A DNA stretch of 64,000 nt from Weeksella virosa DSM 16922 (lineage in GTDB: Bacteria; Bacteroidota; Bacteroidia; Flavobacteriales; Weeksellaceae). The position numbers were made by a program, and so were the translations under genes. The DNA lies in NCBI RefSeq assembly GCF_000189415.1, contig NC_015144.1, positions 1,059,501 through 1,123,500 on the forward strand, read 5' to 3'. Numbering within the stretch: position 1 is the first letter of the stretch; the number at the start of each line of letters is the position of its first letter. The notes under the pieces are model-generated. The model saw only the letters and a list, made by a program, of their open reading frames with translations, had not been told where the DNA came from and did no database searches. Shown piece by piece: positions 18,230-27,000 of this stretch.

Positions 18230-19090
18230 ATGAGTTACACAATAAAAAAAATTAGCAGACTATTCTTTGCATTGTTTTTTTCGATTTCTTGGGCTCAAAA
18301 CCAAACCAAGGACGATATTATTTTGGGCAACGAAGCTTTTGAAAAAGGAAACTATGAACAAGCTGAATTTAGATATAAGAAAGCAGCCACAGAGGAGCCC
18401 AACTCGGTAAAAGCCAATTATAATTTGGGCAATACTTTATTCGAACAAAAAAGGTACAAAGAAAGTATATCGCACTATAAAAAGTCGGCTCAACTAGCCC
18501 AAAACAAAATAGACAAACAGAAAGCTTATCACAATATGGGTAATGCCTATATGCAAGAAAAAGAATTTGCTAAAGCCTTAGAAAGTTATAAAGAAGCATT
18601 AAAAAATAATCCACGCGATGAGGATACACGGCATAATTATGCTTTGGCTAAAAAGATGTTAGAAGAAGAACAAGAAAAATCAAAACAAGAGAAAAATAAC
18701 GAGAAGAAAGATCAAGATACTTCCAATCAAAATCAAAATTCTTCGTCTAATCCATCATCTAACCAAAAACAACAAAACGAACAAAAACAACAAAATTCTC
18801 CTCAGCAACTATCTCAAGAACAAGGAAAAAATCCGAAACAAGAAAAGAATAATGGGCAACAAGCTCAGAGTGGTGGCGATAAAGGTCATCAACGTGGTGA
18901 AGACGGCCAAGAATCACAGCAGATACATCAAGGGGAGGACGGTACTGGAAAAGAAAACCGAAATACACCCAATACAAGTCGTGGAGATGGTTTGCTAAAA
19001 GCACTGCAAAACCAAGAAGCGAATACTCAACGAAAATACATAGAACAAAAAGCAAAAAAAACAAGAAATAACGCCTCGAAGGATTGGTAA
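18230..19090 (+). CDS. batC: BatC, TPR protein with low-complexity tail
   Basis: A 286-residue protein with a signal peptide cut near SWAQ (residue 23), three or so tetratricopeptide repeats at about 30-140 (e.g. ANYNLGNTLFEQKRY, AYHNMGNAYMQEKEF), and a long Gln/Asn/Ser-rich tail (about 150-250) before a basic C-terminus. TPRs usually bind partner proteins, fitting an assembly role in the Bat complex. It lies 14 bp after batB and overlaps the batD start. Confidence 0.9.
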   Translation: MSYTIKKISRLFFALFFSISWAQNQTKDDIILGNEAFEKGNYEQAEFRYKKAATEEPNSVKANYNLGNTLFEQKRYKESISHYKKSAQLAQNKIDKQKAYHNMGNAYMQEKEFAKALESYKEALKNNPRDEDTRHNYALAKKMLEEEQEKSKQEKNNEKKDQDTSNQNQNSSSNPSSNQKQQNEQKQQNSPQQLSQEQGKNPKQEKNNGQQAQSGGDKGHQRGEDGQESQQIHQGEDGTGKENRNTPNTSRGDGLLKALQNQEANTQRKYIEQKAKKTRNNASKDW

Positions 19091-20859
19091 TGAAGATGAA
19101 ACTTTTCTATTTTACTATAGTATTAACTATGCTCTGGTCGAAAACTTGGGCACAAAATGTTACATTCAAATCTCAGGTGAGTTCGCAACAAGTTCGAGTA
19201 GGAGAACATTTCAAACTTGGTTTTTATTTGATTAGTGATAGCCGATCAATTTCAGTAGATTCACCAATCGATTATCCAAATCTGAAGAGTTTTCGTGTTT
19301 TAGATGAAACAAATGTGCGCAATTTTCAGGTTGTAAACGGTCAGATGCAATCTTCTTCTGGTTTGGAGTTGGTTTTGTTGGCCGAAAAAGAAGGGAATTA
19401 TAGAATTGGTCCGGCAAAAGTTGTTATCGATGGTAGAACATATAGTACTCGCACTTTGGATATTACGGTGATAGAACGATCGAATGCGACAAATCAAGCA
19501 GCACACAATCAGGGTGTTTTTTTATCGTCGGAAGTAACCAAAAAAAATCCTTACGTCAATGAAGCAATCAATCTTTCGGTAAAATTATACGCAACCAATT
19601 ACAATGCTTTCAATCGTGTTCGAAATTTCAAACCTGCAAATTTATCAGGTTTCGATGCCAAAACGATTCCCGATGAAGAAATGGGCGAACGCATGAAACA
19701 AGAAATGATCAACGGTCGATATTATATCTCAGAAGAATTGGTGCGGTATCTTCTTTTTCCGCAAGATGCAGGCAATCTAAAAATAGGATCATTTACGGCA
19801 GATCTATATATTTCGGGCTATTATGGTGCCGACCCTGTTAAATTATCATCCGAGCCTATTCATCTCAAAGTGAAAAGTTTGCCAGCCGGTAAACCCAAAA
19901 ATTTTAGTGGAGCAGTAGGAAATTTTACTATGCAAACTACCATCGACAAAACGAATCTCAACCAAGAAGAAAGTGCAAATATAGCGATAGAAATTTCGGG
20001 GGAAGGAAATCTAAACAATATTGCTTTACCTAGTATACGAGGAAACGAACATTTAGAAATTTATCCACCACAAAAGCATGAAAATCTAAGCATTAGTTCG
20101 AAAGGTTACAAAGGAAAAATATCTGAAAAATTTGTAGTAATCCCGCAATATGGCGGTGAATATCACTTAGATCCGATAGAATTTTCGTACTTCAATCCTA
20201 CGACTGAAAAGTACGTCACTTTAACCTCTAAAACCATAAAACTTGCCGTAAATGGGAATCCTGCACCGGTAAAAGTAGATTCGACTGCAAAGGTTGGGCA
20301 GGTGAATGATTATTTGGCTAATATTGGAAAAGAAAGTAGTACTTTGCCAACACTCACCGAAAAATTGCCCGAAAAAGTAGAAGAAATATCGGGTAATATT
20401 TGGATTTGGTTGTTAGGAGGTATTATGGTTTTGGTCGGAGGTATTGTTTGGTATAGAAAGAAAAACACTACCGAAAAAAATGAGAATATTCTAGAAGAGA
20501 AATCGAAAATACAATCACAGAAAAATAATCCGAAACCAGTTCTAAAATTAAATTGTAAAAAAGATCTACAAGAACTGAAAACTCTCGTGCATGAACCTAT
20601 TTTTTATACTAAACAAGAAGAATTGTTGATGAAAATAGGACAAAATCTAACGCATTTAGACGTGGCTAATTTTACCGATCAGCGAGCCATTACGCTGATG
20701 AAAGAAGCACAAATCAGTGAAGATTTTATAGTAGAATGGCACCGATTACTTAGCAATGCACGACGAGCAAAATACGGCGCCATGAAAAACACCTCTGATA
20801 GTTTACAAGCCTTATCGGATACAGAGTCATTGATCCGTATGTATCAAGCTATTGGATAG
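19090..20859 (+). CDS. batD: BatD, Bat-complex periplasmic protein
   Basis: A 589-residue protein: signal peptide to about residue 22 (TWAQ), a long periplasmic section of immunoglobulin-like beta domains with the BatD-typical early segment VGEHFKLGFYL, a membrane helix near 440-460 (WIWLLGGIMVLVGGIVWY), and a cytosolic helical C-terminus. I start it at the ATG at 19090, which overlaps the batC stop (TAATG), rather than a TTG two codons upstream. No batE follows. Confidence 0.9.
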   Translation: MKMKLFYFTIVLTMLWSKTWAQNVTFKSQVSSQQVRVGEHFKLGFYLISDSRSISVDSPIDYPNLKSFRVLDETNVRNFQVVNGQMQSSSGLELVLLAEKEGNYRIGPAKVVIDGRTYSTRTLDITVIERSNATNQAAHNQGVFLSSEVTKKNPYVNEAINLSVKLYATNYNAFNRVRNFKPANLSGFDAKTIPDEEMGERMKQEMINGRYYISEELVRYLLFPQDAGNLKIGSFTADLYISGYYGADPVKLSSEPIHLKVKSLPAGKPKNFSGAVGNFTMQTTIDKTNLNQEESANIAIEISGEGNLNNIALPSIRGNEHLEIYPPQKHENLSISSKGYKGKISEKFVVIPQYGGEYHLDPIEFSYFNPTTEKYVTLTSKTIKLAVNGNPAPVKVDSTAKVGQVNDYLANIGKESSTLPTLTEKLPEKVEEISGNIWIWLLGGIMVLVGGIVWYRKKNTTEKNENILEEKSKIQSQKNNPKPVLKLNCKKDLQELKTLVHEPIFYTKQEELLMKIGQNLTHLDVANFTDQRAITLMKEAQISEDFIVEWHRLLSNARRAKYGAMKNTSDSLQALSDTESLIRMYQAIG

Positions 20860-21093
20860 AAATAGATTACTCATAGAAAACCACAATCTCTTGTAAATCA
20901 ACATTTATCGACTACTTAAATACTCAAAAAGTTGCTTATGAATATAAAGGAACAAAATCCTAAAAAAGCTGTAGGGTATAAATATGTTGAAAATCATGCA
21001 AAAAATTAATTGTTTCGTGTATATTTACCCCGAAAAAGCAATAGAACTATGGAGGGAAATTGCTCTCTTTTCAACCAGTAAAACAGACTTATA

Positions 21094-21127
21094 GAAAAGA
21101 ACCTCTTTTTTTAGTGGTTCTTTTTTT
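21094..21127 (+). terminator. Terminator-like hairpin downstream of the Bat operon
   Basis: AAAGAACC (about 21095-21102) pairs with GGTTCTTT (about 21116-21123) and is followed by a T-run. It lies about 235 bp after batD, which is far for an operon terminator; it may end a separate short transcript. Confidence 0.65.
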
Positions 21128-21377
21128 ACGACACCACTACTCTATTATCTCCGCGTATTATTTCTACCGTTGGTGTTTTTTTCCTTCATAAGCAATGAAA
21201 ACAATTTGGTAGGTTTATATCCCAATATTTCCGCCTAATCTATTTATAAGAAAATTGTTGGAAAAATTGGGTGGAAAATAATAGTAATGTAGCATTTACG
21301 AAACCCGTTGCAGTGAGCCACAATCGAATGGCTAAATTCTGAACAATCGATCAACTAATTCTTTTGAGTCCGAATAG

Positions 21378-21407
21378 TTGTTATGCTCAATAAATCTCTT
21401 ATTTTTG
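21378..21407 (+). promoter_or_regulatory. Promoter of marC
   Basis: TTG at 21378-21380, 19-bp spacer, TATTTTTG at 21400-21407: a full match to the Bacteroidetes housekeeping consensus. The marC ATG is 24 bp further on. Confidence 0.75.
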
Positions 21408-21431
21408 TGATTCAAAAAGCACAATAAAAAA

Positions 21432-22034
21432 ATGCAAATCTTCCAAGAATTATCATTAGAACAGATCGGTGCTACTTTTGCCGTTTTGTTTGCGGTTATC
21501 GATATTTTGGGTAGCATACCAATTATTGTCGATATCCGTTCGAAAGCAGGTCATATACAATCAGAAAAAGCAGCGATTGCTGCAGGTATTCTCCTTATTT
21601 CTTTTTTGTTTTTCGGGACTAAGATTCTCAGTCTTTTTAATGTCGATGTACAAGCCTTTGCTGTGGCCGGTGCGTTTGTTATTTTTGTGATTGCCTTAGA
21701 AATGATTTTGGGTATCGAAATCCAAAAAGGGGTCGAAGCGAGCTCTGCCTCTATCGTACCTATTGCTTTCCCGTTAGTTGCTGGAGCTGGATCATTGACT
21801 ACGGTTTTATCTTTACGTTCGCAATATGAAGATGTTAATATCGTGATAGGTATTATATTAAATATGCTCGTCGTATATTTGGTGCTAAAATTTGCTGGGA
21901 AATTAGAGAAAGTTTTGGGCCCTGGCGTTTTGAGTATTCTGAAGAAAGTTTTTGGTGTTATTTTATTATCCATCGCAATAAAATTATTTACAACCAATAT
22001 TGGCGCCCTATTTATAAATGAATTTAATATATGA
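21432..22034 (+). CDS. MarC-family integral membrane protein
   Basis: A 200-residue protein with about six membrane helices, including the family-typical VIDILGSIPI near residues 22-31 and PIAFPLVAGAGSLTT near 107-121. MarC (UPF0056) proteins have no established substrate; the old link to multiple antibiotic resistance has been questioned. It overlaps the next small gene by four bases (ATGA), so the two are coupled. Confidence 0.9.
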   Translation: MQIFQELSLEQIGATFAVLFAVIDILGSIPIIVDIRSKAGHIQSEKAAIAAGILLISFLFFGTKILSLFNVDVQAFAVAGAFVIFVIALEMILGIEIQKGVEASSASIVPIAFPLVAGAGSLTTVLSLRSQYEDVNIVIGIILNMLVVYLVLKFAGKLEKVLGPGVLSILKKVFGVILLSIAIKLFTTNIGALFINEFNI

Positions 22035-22252
22035 TGAAAAAGTTAATGTATGGTTTAATCCTTTTATTTGCTGCTGCAATAGGATTTAGTATTTATAAAT
22101 TCGATTTTAAAATAAGTCTAATGGCCGAAGAAAACTTTCCATTTGCCGTAGGTGTTCTGGGAGGAATCTTAGGCATCCTTTTAGCGATTGTCTATCTTCG
22201 AGCAATTCGTCTTAATGAGCATTTGAAACAGAAACAAGCTTCTTCAAAATAA
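22031..22252 (+). CDS. Small two-helix membrane protein
   Basis: A 73-residue protein with hydrophobic helices at about 5-20 and 36-57 and a charged C-terminus (LKQKQASSK). I do not recognise a family. It overlaps marC by four bases and its 3' end overlaps the convergent rnpA by 41 bp. Confidence 0.65.
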   Translation: MMKKLMYGLILLFAAAIGFSIYKFDFKISLMAEENFPFAVGVLGGILGILLAIVYLRAIRLNEHLKQKQASSK

Positions 22253-22577
22253 CTTGCATAGCTTTCTCAATCTCGAGAAAGCTATTTTTATCTTTACTAA
22301 GATAGATAACCATCATTTCATACCGTAAAGGACTATTATCGAGTAGGGTTTTATTAAGACGATACGCCTCTCGTATTCTTCTTTTCATCTTATTGCGATC
22401 CACCGCTAATTTGAATCTTTTTTTACTGACACTTACTGCAAATTGATTTTTTTCTTGTTCGCTTACCCGATAAACAATTCGTAAAGGGTAGACCGAGTAC
22501 GATCGTGAATCGGTAAACAAACGCTCGATTGCTTTACGACTTTTCAGTTTTTCATCTTTGCCAAAAGTTGCAGACAT
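22212..22577 (-). CDS. rnpA: Ribonuclease P protein component
   Basis: About 121 residues, the normal size. It carries the RNA-binding signature VDRNKMKRRIREAYR and the early KLKSRKAIERLF segment. It assists RNase P RNA in 5' tRNA maturation. The ATG at 22577 (MSATFGKDEK) gives the expected N-terminus; a longer frame to 22691 adds unrelated residues. rpmH, its usual partner elsewhere in bacteria, is not adjacent. Its last codons overlap the convergent membrane-protein gene. Confidence 0.93.
   Translation of the reverse strand: MSATFGKDEKLKSRKAIERLFTDSRSYSVYPLRIVYRVSEQEKNQFAVSVSKKRFKLAVDRNKMKRRIREAYRLNKTLLDNSPLRYEMMVIYLSKDKNSFLEIEKAMQVILKKLVSVSNAH
22258..22290 (+). terminator. Terminator of the marC unit inside rnpA
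   Basis: ATAGCTTTCTC (22258-22268) pairs perfectly with GAGAAAGCTAT (22275-22285), followed by TTTTTA. The hairpin is just past the stop of the small gene at 22252 and within the 3' coding part of rnpA on the other strand. Confidence 0.8.
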
Positions 22578-22660
22578 GGTAAGAGATAATTTTTTTTTCA
22601 AATGTAAGCAAAGCGAAATTTTAATCAAATGAGAAAATAGCTTATTAATGAAGAAAATTG

Positions 22661-22668
22661 TATATTTG
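22661..22668 (+). promoter_or_regulatory. -7 promoter element of the bacilliredoxin gene
   Basis: TATATTTG matches TAnnTTTG, 29 bp before the ATG at 22698. A -33 TTG is not evident. Confidence 0.5.
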
Positions 22669-22697
22669 TTAGGTATTAATATATAAAACAAGATAAG

Positions 22698-23108
22698 ATG
22701 TATCCATCAGAAATAGTATTACCCATGAAAGAGCAATTGACTTCTCATGGGTTTAAAGATTTAACATCTGCGCAAGCGGTAGAAGAAGCATTACAACAAC
22801 CAGGAACTACTCTGGTAATGGTCAATAGCGTTTGTGGGTGTGCAGCAGGGGCAGCAAGACCAGGAGTTATATTATCCTTAGATAACGAAAAAGTGCCTAC
22901 TAACCTTACAACTGTTTTTGCTGGTTATGATATAGATGCTGTGGCCAAAGCACGCGAGCACTTTGCTCCATTCCCGCCAAGTTCACCGGCAATTGCACTT
23001 TTCAAAGATGGTGAATTGGTACATATGTTAGAGCGTCACCATATAGAAGGACACTCAGCAGAAGTTATCGCAGAAAATCTAAAATCTGCTTATAACGATT
23101 TTGTCTAA
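22698..23108 (+). CDS. BrxA/BrxB-family bacilliredoxin
   Basis: A 136-residue thioredoxin-fold protein with the family CGC active site at residues 46-48 (NSVCGCAAGAARPG). Bacilliredoxins remove bacillithiol from mixed disulfides; whether this organism makes bacillithiol cannot be judged here. It is a single gene closed by a hairpin. Confidence 0.92.
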   Translation: MYPSEIVLPMKEQLTSHGFKDLTSAQAVEEALQQPGTTLVMVNSVCGCAAGAARPGVILSLDNEKVPTNLTTVFAGYDIDAVAKAREHFAPFPPSSPAIALFKDGELVHMLERHHIEGHSAEVIAENLKSAYNDFV

Positions 23109-23136
23109 TTCGTACCAAAAATGTTAAAATTTAAAG

Positions 23137-23168
23137 AAACCTTAGAAAAAATATGCTAAGGTTTTTTT
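23137..23168 (+). terminator. Terminator after the bacilliredoxin gene
   Basis: AAACCTTAG (23137-23145) pairs with CTAAGGTTT (23156-23164), then a T-run. Confidence 0.85.
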
Positions 23169-23219
23169 ATTTCATAATCTTTTTCTACATTAGCCTATAA
23201 CAAATAAAAAATAACAGTT

Positions 23220-24182
23220 ATGAAAAAAATCTTTACTCTTTTATCAGTTGCAGCTGTTTCAGTAGCTTTTGCACAAAAAATCAATGTAAACAAAGATCAA
23301 TTGCAATCTTCTTATAACGAGGCAGGAACTCCAGATGCTGTATATAGCGACAATGGTTCGAAAGCTGAGCAATCTATCATCCAGTATTCTGATCCTCAGG
23401 TTTTCTCAGACTCTACACCTTTATGTCAATCTAGCACACCAGGAGAGCCAGTAAAAAACCACGATAGCCGTTTCTTTGATTTAACTACTGCCGGTATAGA
23501 TGGTGACTTCAAAATTACTAAAGTAGAGTTTGCTACTTCTGTTTATAACGGAGTAACATTTGATGCTACAGTTGCTTTATTACCTTCAGGTGTTGATGTA
23601 ACTGCTGATGAAATTCCGATGTCAATGGATGACCTTGTAGAGGATGCATACGGTAGTATTACTGTTCCAGCTGGACAAACAGCATGGCATACGATTGAGT
23701 TTTTTGAACCATATACCATCCCAGCAGGTTCTAAATTTGGTGCTGCAGTAGGGTATTCATTCGTTAATGGAGGTGACTCAAGAGCTTGGTTTGGTAACAA
23801 CGATAAACCACAAACAGCACATTCTTATATCGGATGGCCAGGGTCTGAGTGTGTTACCGACGAGGGTGCAATAAGCCTTGCTTCTTTAGGTTTCCCAGAT
23901 GTTTCTTGGTTATTACACGTAACTGGTGAAACTAGTTTAGGAACTGTAGAATTAGGAAGCTCTAAATTACGAGTAGGAGTATCTGGTAATGAATTAAAAA
24001 TTGAATTAGAGAATAATTTAAAAATTGCTAAAGTAGAAATTGCTGATGTTTCAGGTCGTGTTATCCCTGTAAAAGTTGCTTTAGACGGAAAAGTAAATAT
24101 CTCTAACTTATCAAAAGGAGTTTACTTTGTACGTGTACAAGACAACAACGGTGTAACTCGTATTTCTAAATTCGTAAAATAA
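23220..24182 (+). CDS. T9SS-secreted protein with sorting domain
   Basis: A 320-residue exported protein. It has a signal peptide (cut near AFAQ, residue 19), a beta-sandwich-like central region (about 60-235) and a C-terminal T9SS sorting domain of about 70 residues that includes AKVEIADVSGRV, KVNISNLSKGVYFVRV and ends SKFVK. It should be passed across the outer membrane by the type IX system. Binding or enzymatic activity cannot be inferred; no catalytic motif is visible. Confidence 0.85.
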   Translation: MKKIFTLLSVAAVSVAFAQKINVNKDQLQSSYNEAGTPDAVYSDNGSKAEQSIIQYSDPQVFSDSTPLCQSSTPGEPVKNHDSRFFDLTTAGIDGDFKITKVEFATSVYNGVTFDATVALLPSGVDVTADEIPMSMDDLVEDAYGSITVPAGQTAWHTIEFFEPYTIPAGSKFGAAVGYSFVNGGDSRAWFGNNDKPQTAHSYIGWPGSECVTDEGAISLASLGFPDVSWLLHVTGETSLGTVELGSSKLRVGVSGNELKIELENNLKIAKVEIADVSGRVIPVKVALDGKVNISNLSKGVYFVRVQDNNGVTRISKFVK

Positions 24183-24202
24183 TTTTTATACATAACCATA
24201 AG

Positions 24203-24233
24203 AAAGGCTGATGTTTCACATCGGCCTTTTTTA
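24203..24233 (+). terminator. Terminator after the T9SS protein gene
   Basis: AAGGCTGATG (24204-24213) pairs with CATCGGCCTT (24219-24228), then Ts. Confidence 0.88.
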
Positions 24234-24276
24234 TTTTATATCATTAATTCTTATTTTTGTTAAAATATAAAGCTGT

Positions 24277-25269
24277 ATGAAAATAGTGGTTGTAGGTGTT
24301 ACCGGAATGGTCGGACAAATAATGTTAGCAGTCCTAGAAGAAAGAAATTTCCCAATAACCGAATTGATTCCTGTTGCTTCTGCTCGTTCGGTAGGAAATA
24401 CTGTAAACTTCAAAGGAGAAGAAATTCCGATCGTGTCGATTGAAGAGGCTATAGAAAAAAGAGCTGCTATTGCTTTGTTCTCTGCAGGAGGCGATGTTTC
24501 TTTAAAATGGGCACCTTTCTTCGCAGAAAAAGGAATTACCGTAATAGACAACTCATCAGCTTTCCGAATGGATAAAAAAGTTCCCTTGATTGTACCAGAA
24601 ATCAATGCAGATATTCTGACCAAGAACGATAAAATCATCGCCAACCCTAATTGTTCTACCATTCAACTAGTAATGGTACTCAATCCACTTCATAAAAAAT
24701 ACGGAATAAAGCGAGTTATAGTTTCCACCTATCAATCGGTTACCGGAACCGGTAAAGAGGCAGTAGATCAATTAGAAGGAGAAATAAAAGGAGAAAAAAC
24801 AGCCATGGTTTATCCTTACCAAATCTTCAAAAATGCATTACCGCATTGCGATGTTTTTGATGAAGAAACAGCTTATACCAAAGAAGAATTAAAACTCACT
24901 CGAGAACCTAAGAAAATTATGCGTATACCAGAGCTCAAAATTACTGCAACTGCTGTGCGAGTTCCCGTGCAAGGCGGACATTCTGAGTCGGTGAACATCG
25001 AGTTTGAAAATGATTTTGATTTGGCCGATGTACGGCGAATTTTATCACAAGAAGATGGAGTAGTGGTACAAGATAATCCAGAAACTAATATCTATCCTAT
25101 GGCACTGTTTTCTGAAGGGAAAGATGAGGTTTTTGTCGGTAGAATTCGTAGAGATTACTCTCAGCCCAATACTCTTAATTGTTGGATTGTTGCTGATAAC
25201 TTGCGCAAAGGAGCCGCGACCAACACTGTCCAGATAGCCGAATATTTATTGAAAAATAATTTAGTCTAG
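24277..25269 (+). CDS. asd: Aspartate-semialdehyde dehydrogenase
   Basis: A 330-residue NADPH-dependent enzyme reducing aspartyl phosphate to the semialdehyde, on the path to lysine/diaminopimelate, threonine and methionine. N-terminal nucleotide motif VGVTGMVGQ (7-15), catalytic Cys126 in NPNCSTIQ, and catalytic His235 in QGGHSESV. A -7 box TATTTTTG (24252-24259) lies 18 bp before the ATG. Confidence 0.96.
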   Translation: MKIVVVGVTGMVGQIMLAVLEERNFPITELIPVASARSVGNTVNFKGEEIPIVSIEEAIEKRAAIALFSAGGDVSLKWAPFFAEKGITVIDNSSAFRMDKKVPLIVPEINADILTKNDKIIANPNCSTIQLVMVLNPLHKKYGIKRVIVSTYQSVTGTGKEAVDQLEGEIKGEKTAMVYPYQIFKNALPHCDVFDEETAYTKEELKLTREPKKIMRIPELKITATAVRVPVQGGHSESVNIEFENDFDLADVRRILSQEDGVVVQDNPETNIYPMALFSEGKDEVFVGRIRRDYSQPNTLNCWIVADNLRKGAATNTVQIAEYLLKNNLV

Positions 25270-25530
25270 AATCTACACAAAAAGAACTTTTCTTCTTTCT
25301 ACCCATTGAAAATAAATCAACTGGCTAAACAGTCGATCAGTATCTAGTAATTTTCAAAATCAACACTATCGAAAGCAAAAAAACTCAATAAATAACCCGA
25401 GAAAGTTGCCAATAGAACGATTTTTTTTATTATAACTGAATAAGTATTCAGAACTTTAACAAATAATTGAGGCAATTAAAACAACCAAGAGCGTATTTTT
25501 CGCATCTAAACGATAAGTAAGAAATATATT

Positions 25531-26055
25531 TTGAACGAGAAACAAATGATAAAGGCTTGCATCAATCATGATTCTAAAGCACAAAAAATGCTTTATGAAA
25601 AATATGATGCACGATTTTTTGGAGTTTGTAAACGATATTTTTCTAATATTCATCAAGCCGAAGATGCTTTGGTAAAAGGATTCTTAAGAGTTTTTCAGAA
25701 TTTAGAATCTTATCGATTTCAGGGAAGTTTTGAAGGTTGGATGCATCGTATTTTTGTAAATGAATGCCTGATGGAATTGCGTAAAAACAAGGCAATTATG
25801 GTAGATTATGATCAATCTATCGAAGCCAAAACACTAATAGCAACCGAAAATACATCACTCGAAGAACAGGATATCATGCAAACTTTGTTTCTCTTGCCAG
25901 AAGGCTGCCGATTGGTTTTTACTCTTTTTGTATTAGAAGGGTATAAACACAAAGAAATTGCTCAAATCTTGGAAATATCAGAAGGAACTTCTAAATCGCA
26001 GCTCAATCTAGCCAAAACAAAGCTAAAAGAGCTATTGAGCAAACAAACTAAGTAA
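25531..26055 (+). CDS. ECF-type RNA polymerase sigma factor
   Basis: A 174-residue sigma-70 family protein of the ECF class: region 2 at about 20-90 (AEDALVKGFLRVFQNL, FEGWMHRIFVNECL) and region 4 at about 115-170 (LFVLEGYKHKEIAQILEISEGTSKSQLNLAKTKL). It starts with TTG at 25531; an ATG at 25546 would lose the conserved first helix. It lies 7 bp ahead of a single-pass membrane protein gene that is probably its regulator. Confidence 0.92.
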   Translation: MNEKQMIKACINHDSKAQKMLYEKYDARFFGVCKRYFSNIHQAEDALVKGFLRVFQNLESYRFQGSFEGWMHRIFVNECLMELRKNKAIMVDYDQSIEAKTLIATENTSLEEQDIMQTLFLLPEGCRLVFTLFVLEGYKHKEIAQILEISEGTSKSQLNLAKTKLKELLSKQTK

Positions 26056-26062
26056 ATGTAAA

Positions 26063-26968
26063 ATGATGGAAAAGGTTAATTTAGAAGAACTTTTTCGGGA
26101 GCAAGCAAAAAATTTAGAAGAAAAACCCGAAGAACGAGTTTGGCAAAGAATAGAAAAACACATGTATCCGAAAAAAGAAGTACCTAGGACAAGCTTCAAG
26201 GATAAAGTATGGTTTTCTGCAGCTGTATATGCATTAATTGCTGTTCCTGTTTTTGTATTGTATTATATGAAGAAAGCCAATCCTTCATCAGAAAAAGAAT
26301 TTATAGTGATCTCGAATGTAGAATCTAAACCAGAAAAATCACTACAAACAATCGAGCAAGATCCCGTAGGAAGTAATATTTCTTCCAACTCCAAGAAAGA
26401 AGAACGTATAAAAGAACCATCAAAAGAAACTCTGACGAAAAATACGCTAGACAATGCTTTTGGTAAAACAACAAAACAAACATTTGATGAAAGAACAGAA
26501 ATAGAGAAAGATGCAATAGCTATTTCCGAGAAAAGCCAACTTATTTTGGCGACTAATTTGGGCGAAAACAAAACATCCCATCAGGGAGATGAGTCTCAAC
26601 TAAAAACCATGTCATCTGCTACTCAACTAAAAGACACAAAAATTACGAAAATGGTTGCACCAAAAGATGATAATCAATCAGAAAAAACAGAAATTGAGCA
26701 TAAGACAAAAAAAATAGAGCAAGCTAAAGAAGAAGTTGTTTTACTACCCGATCAGTTTTTAGTTTTAGATTCGATATTCAAAGTCAACTTCAGAATCAAA
26801 GAAAAAAAGCCTAATCAACTGTTATTTCAGAACAAAGAAGTGGAGTTACGTTTTCGGAAAGATGAAAAAGATTCGATAACAATCGAATCAACCGATCAAA
26901 TCAATCCTACAATAAAAGAAAAAATCGAAAGACGAAAAAAAGAAATTTTCCAGACATATGAAAAATAA
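26063..26968 (+). CDS. Single-pass membrane protein, putative anti-sigma partner
   Basis: A 301-residue protein. The first 45 residues are charged and cytosolic, one membrane helix is at about 50-68 (AAVYALIAVPVFVLYYM), and the remaining 230 residues are Lys/Glu/Ser-rich, low in structure, ending in a more ordered basic segment. It has no Cys/His zinc-type anti-sigma motif. Position directly after the sigma gene suggests an anti-sigma role; that is inference. Confidence 0.65.
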   Translation: MMEKVNLEELFREQAKNLEEKPEERVWQRIEKHMYPKKEVPRTSFKDKVWFSAAVYALIAVPVFVLYYMKKANPSSEKEFIVISNVESKPEKSLQTIEQDPVGSNISSNSKKEERIKEPSKETLTKNTLDNAFGKTTKQTFDERTEIEKDAIAISEKSQLILATNLGENKTSHQGDESQLKTMSSATQLKDTKITKMVAPKDDNQSEKTEIEHKTKKIEQAKEEVVLLPDQFLVLDSIFKVNFRIKEKKPNQLLFQNKEVELRFRKDEKDSITIESTDQINPTIKEKIERRKKEIFQTYEK

Positions 26969-27000
26969 AATAATTACCTTTCTAGCTATAAATTAACGCA

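Larger units (their letters stand above)
20860..21431. other. Gene-free interval between batD and marC
   Basis: About 570 bp without a supported gene. It holds a terminator-like hairpin at 21094-21127, possibly the 3' end of a short RNA, and the marC promoter at 21378-21407. The batE gene expected here by comparison with other Bat operons is absent. Confidence 0.6.

Noticed and set aside
21126-21236. Minus-strand fragment reading like a decayed gene end (VEIIRGDNRVVVS then stop, with a frame break in an A-run)
   Set aside because: About 37 codons in two frames can arise by chance, and nothing upstream continues it.
21551-21997. 148-codon frame antisense to marC
   Set aside because: Composition mirrors the membrane-protein codons on the other strand; no start context or homology pattern.
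24231-24662. 143-codon frame antisense to asd
   Set aside because: Lies opposite a conserved enzyme and crosses its promoter; no independent evidence.
25436-25451. Inverted repeat CTGAAT-AAGT-ATTCAG upstream of the sigma gene
   Set aside because: Only 6-bp arms about 80 bp from the gene; expected by chance in this composition.
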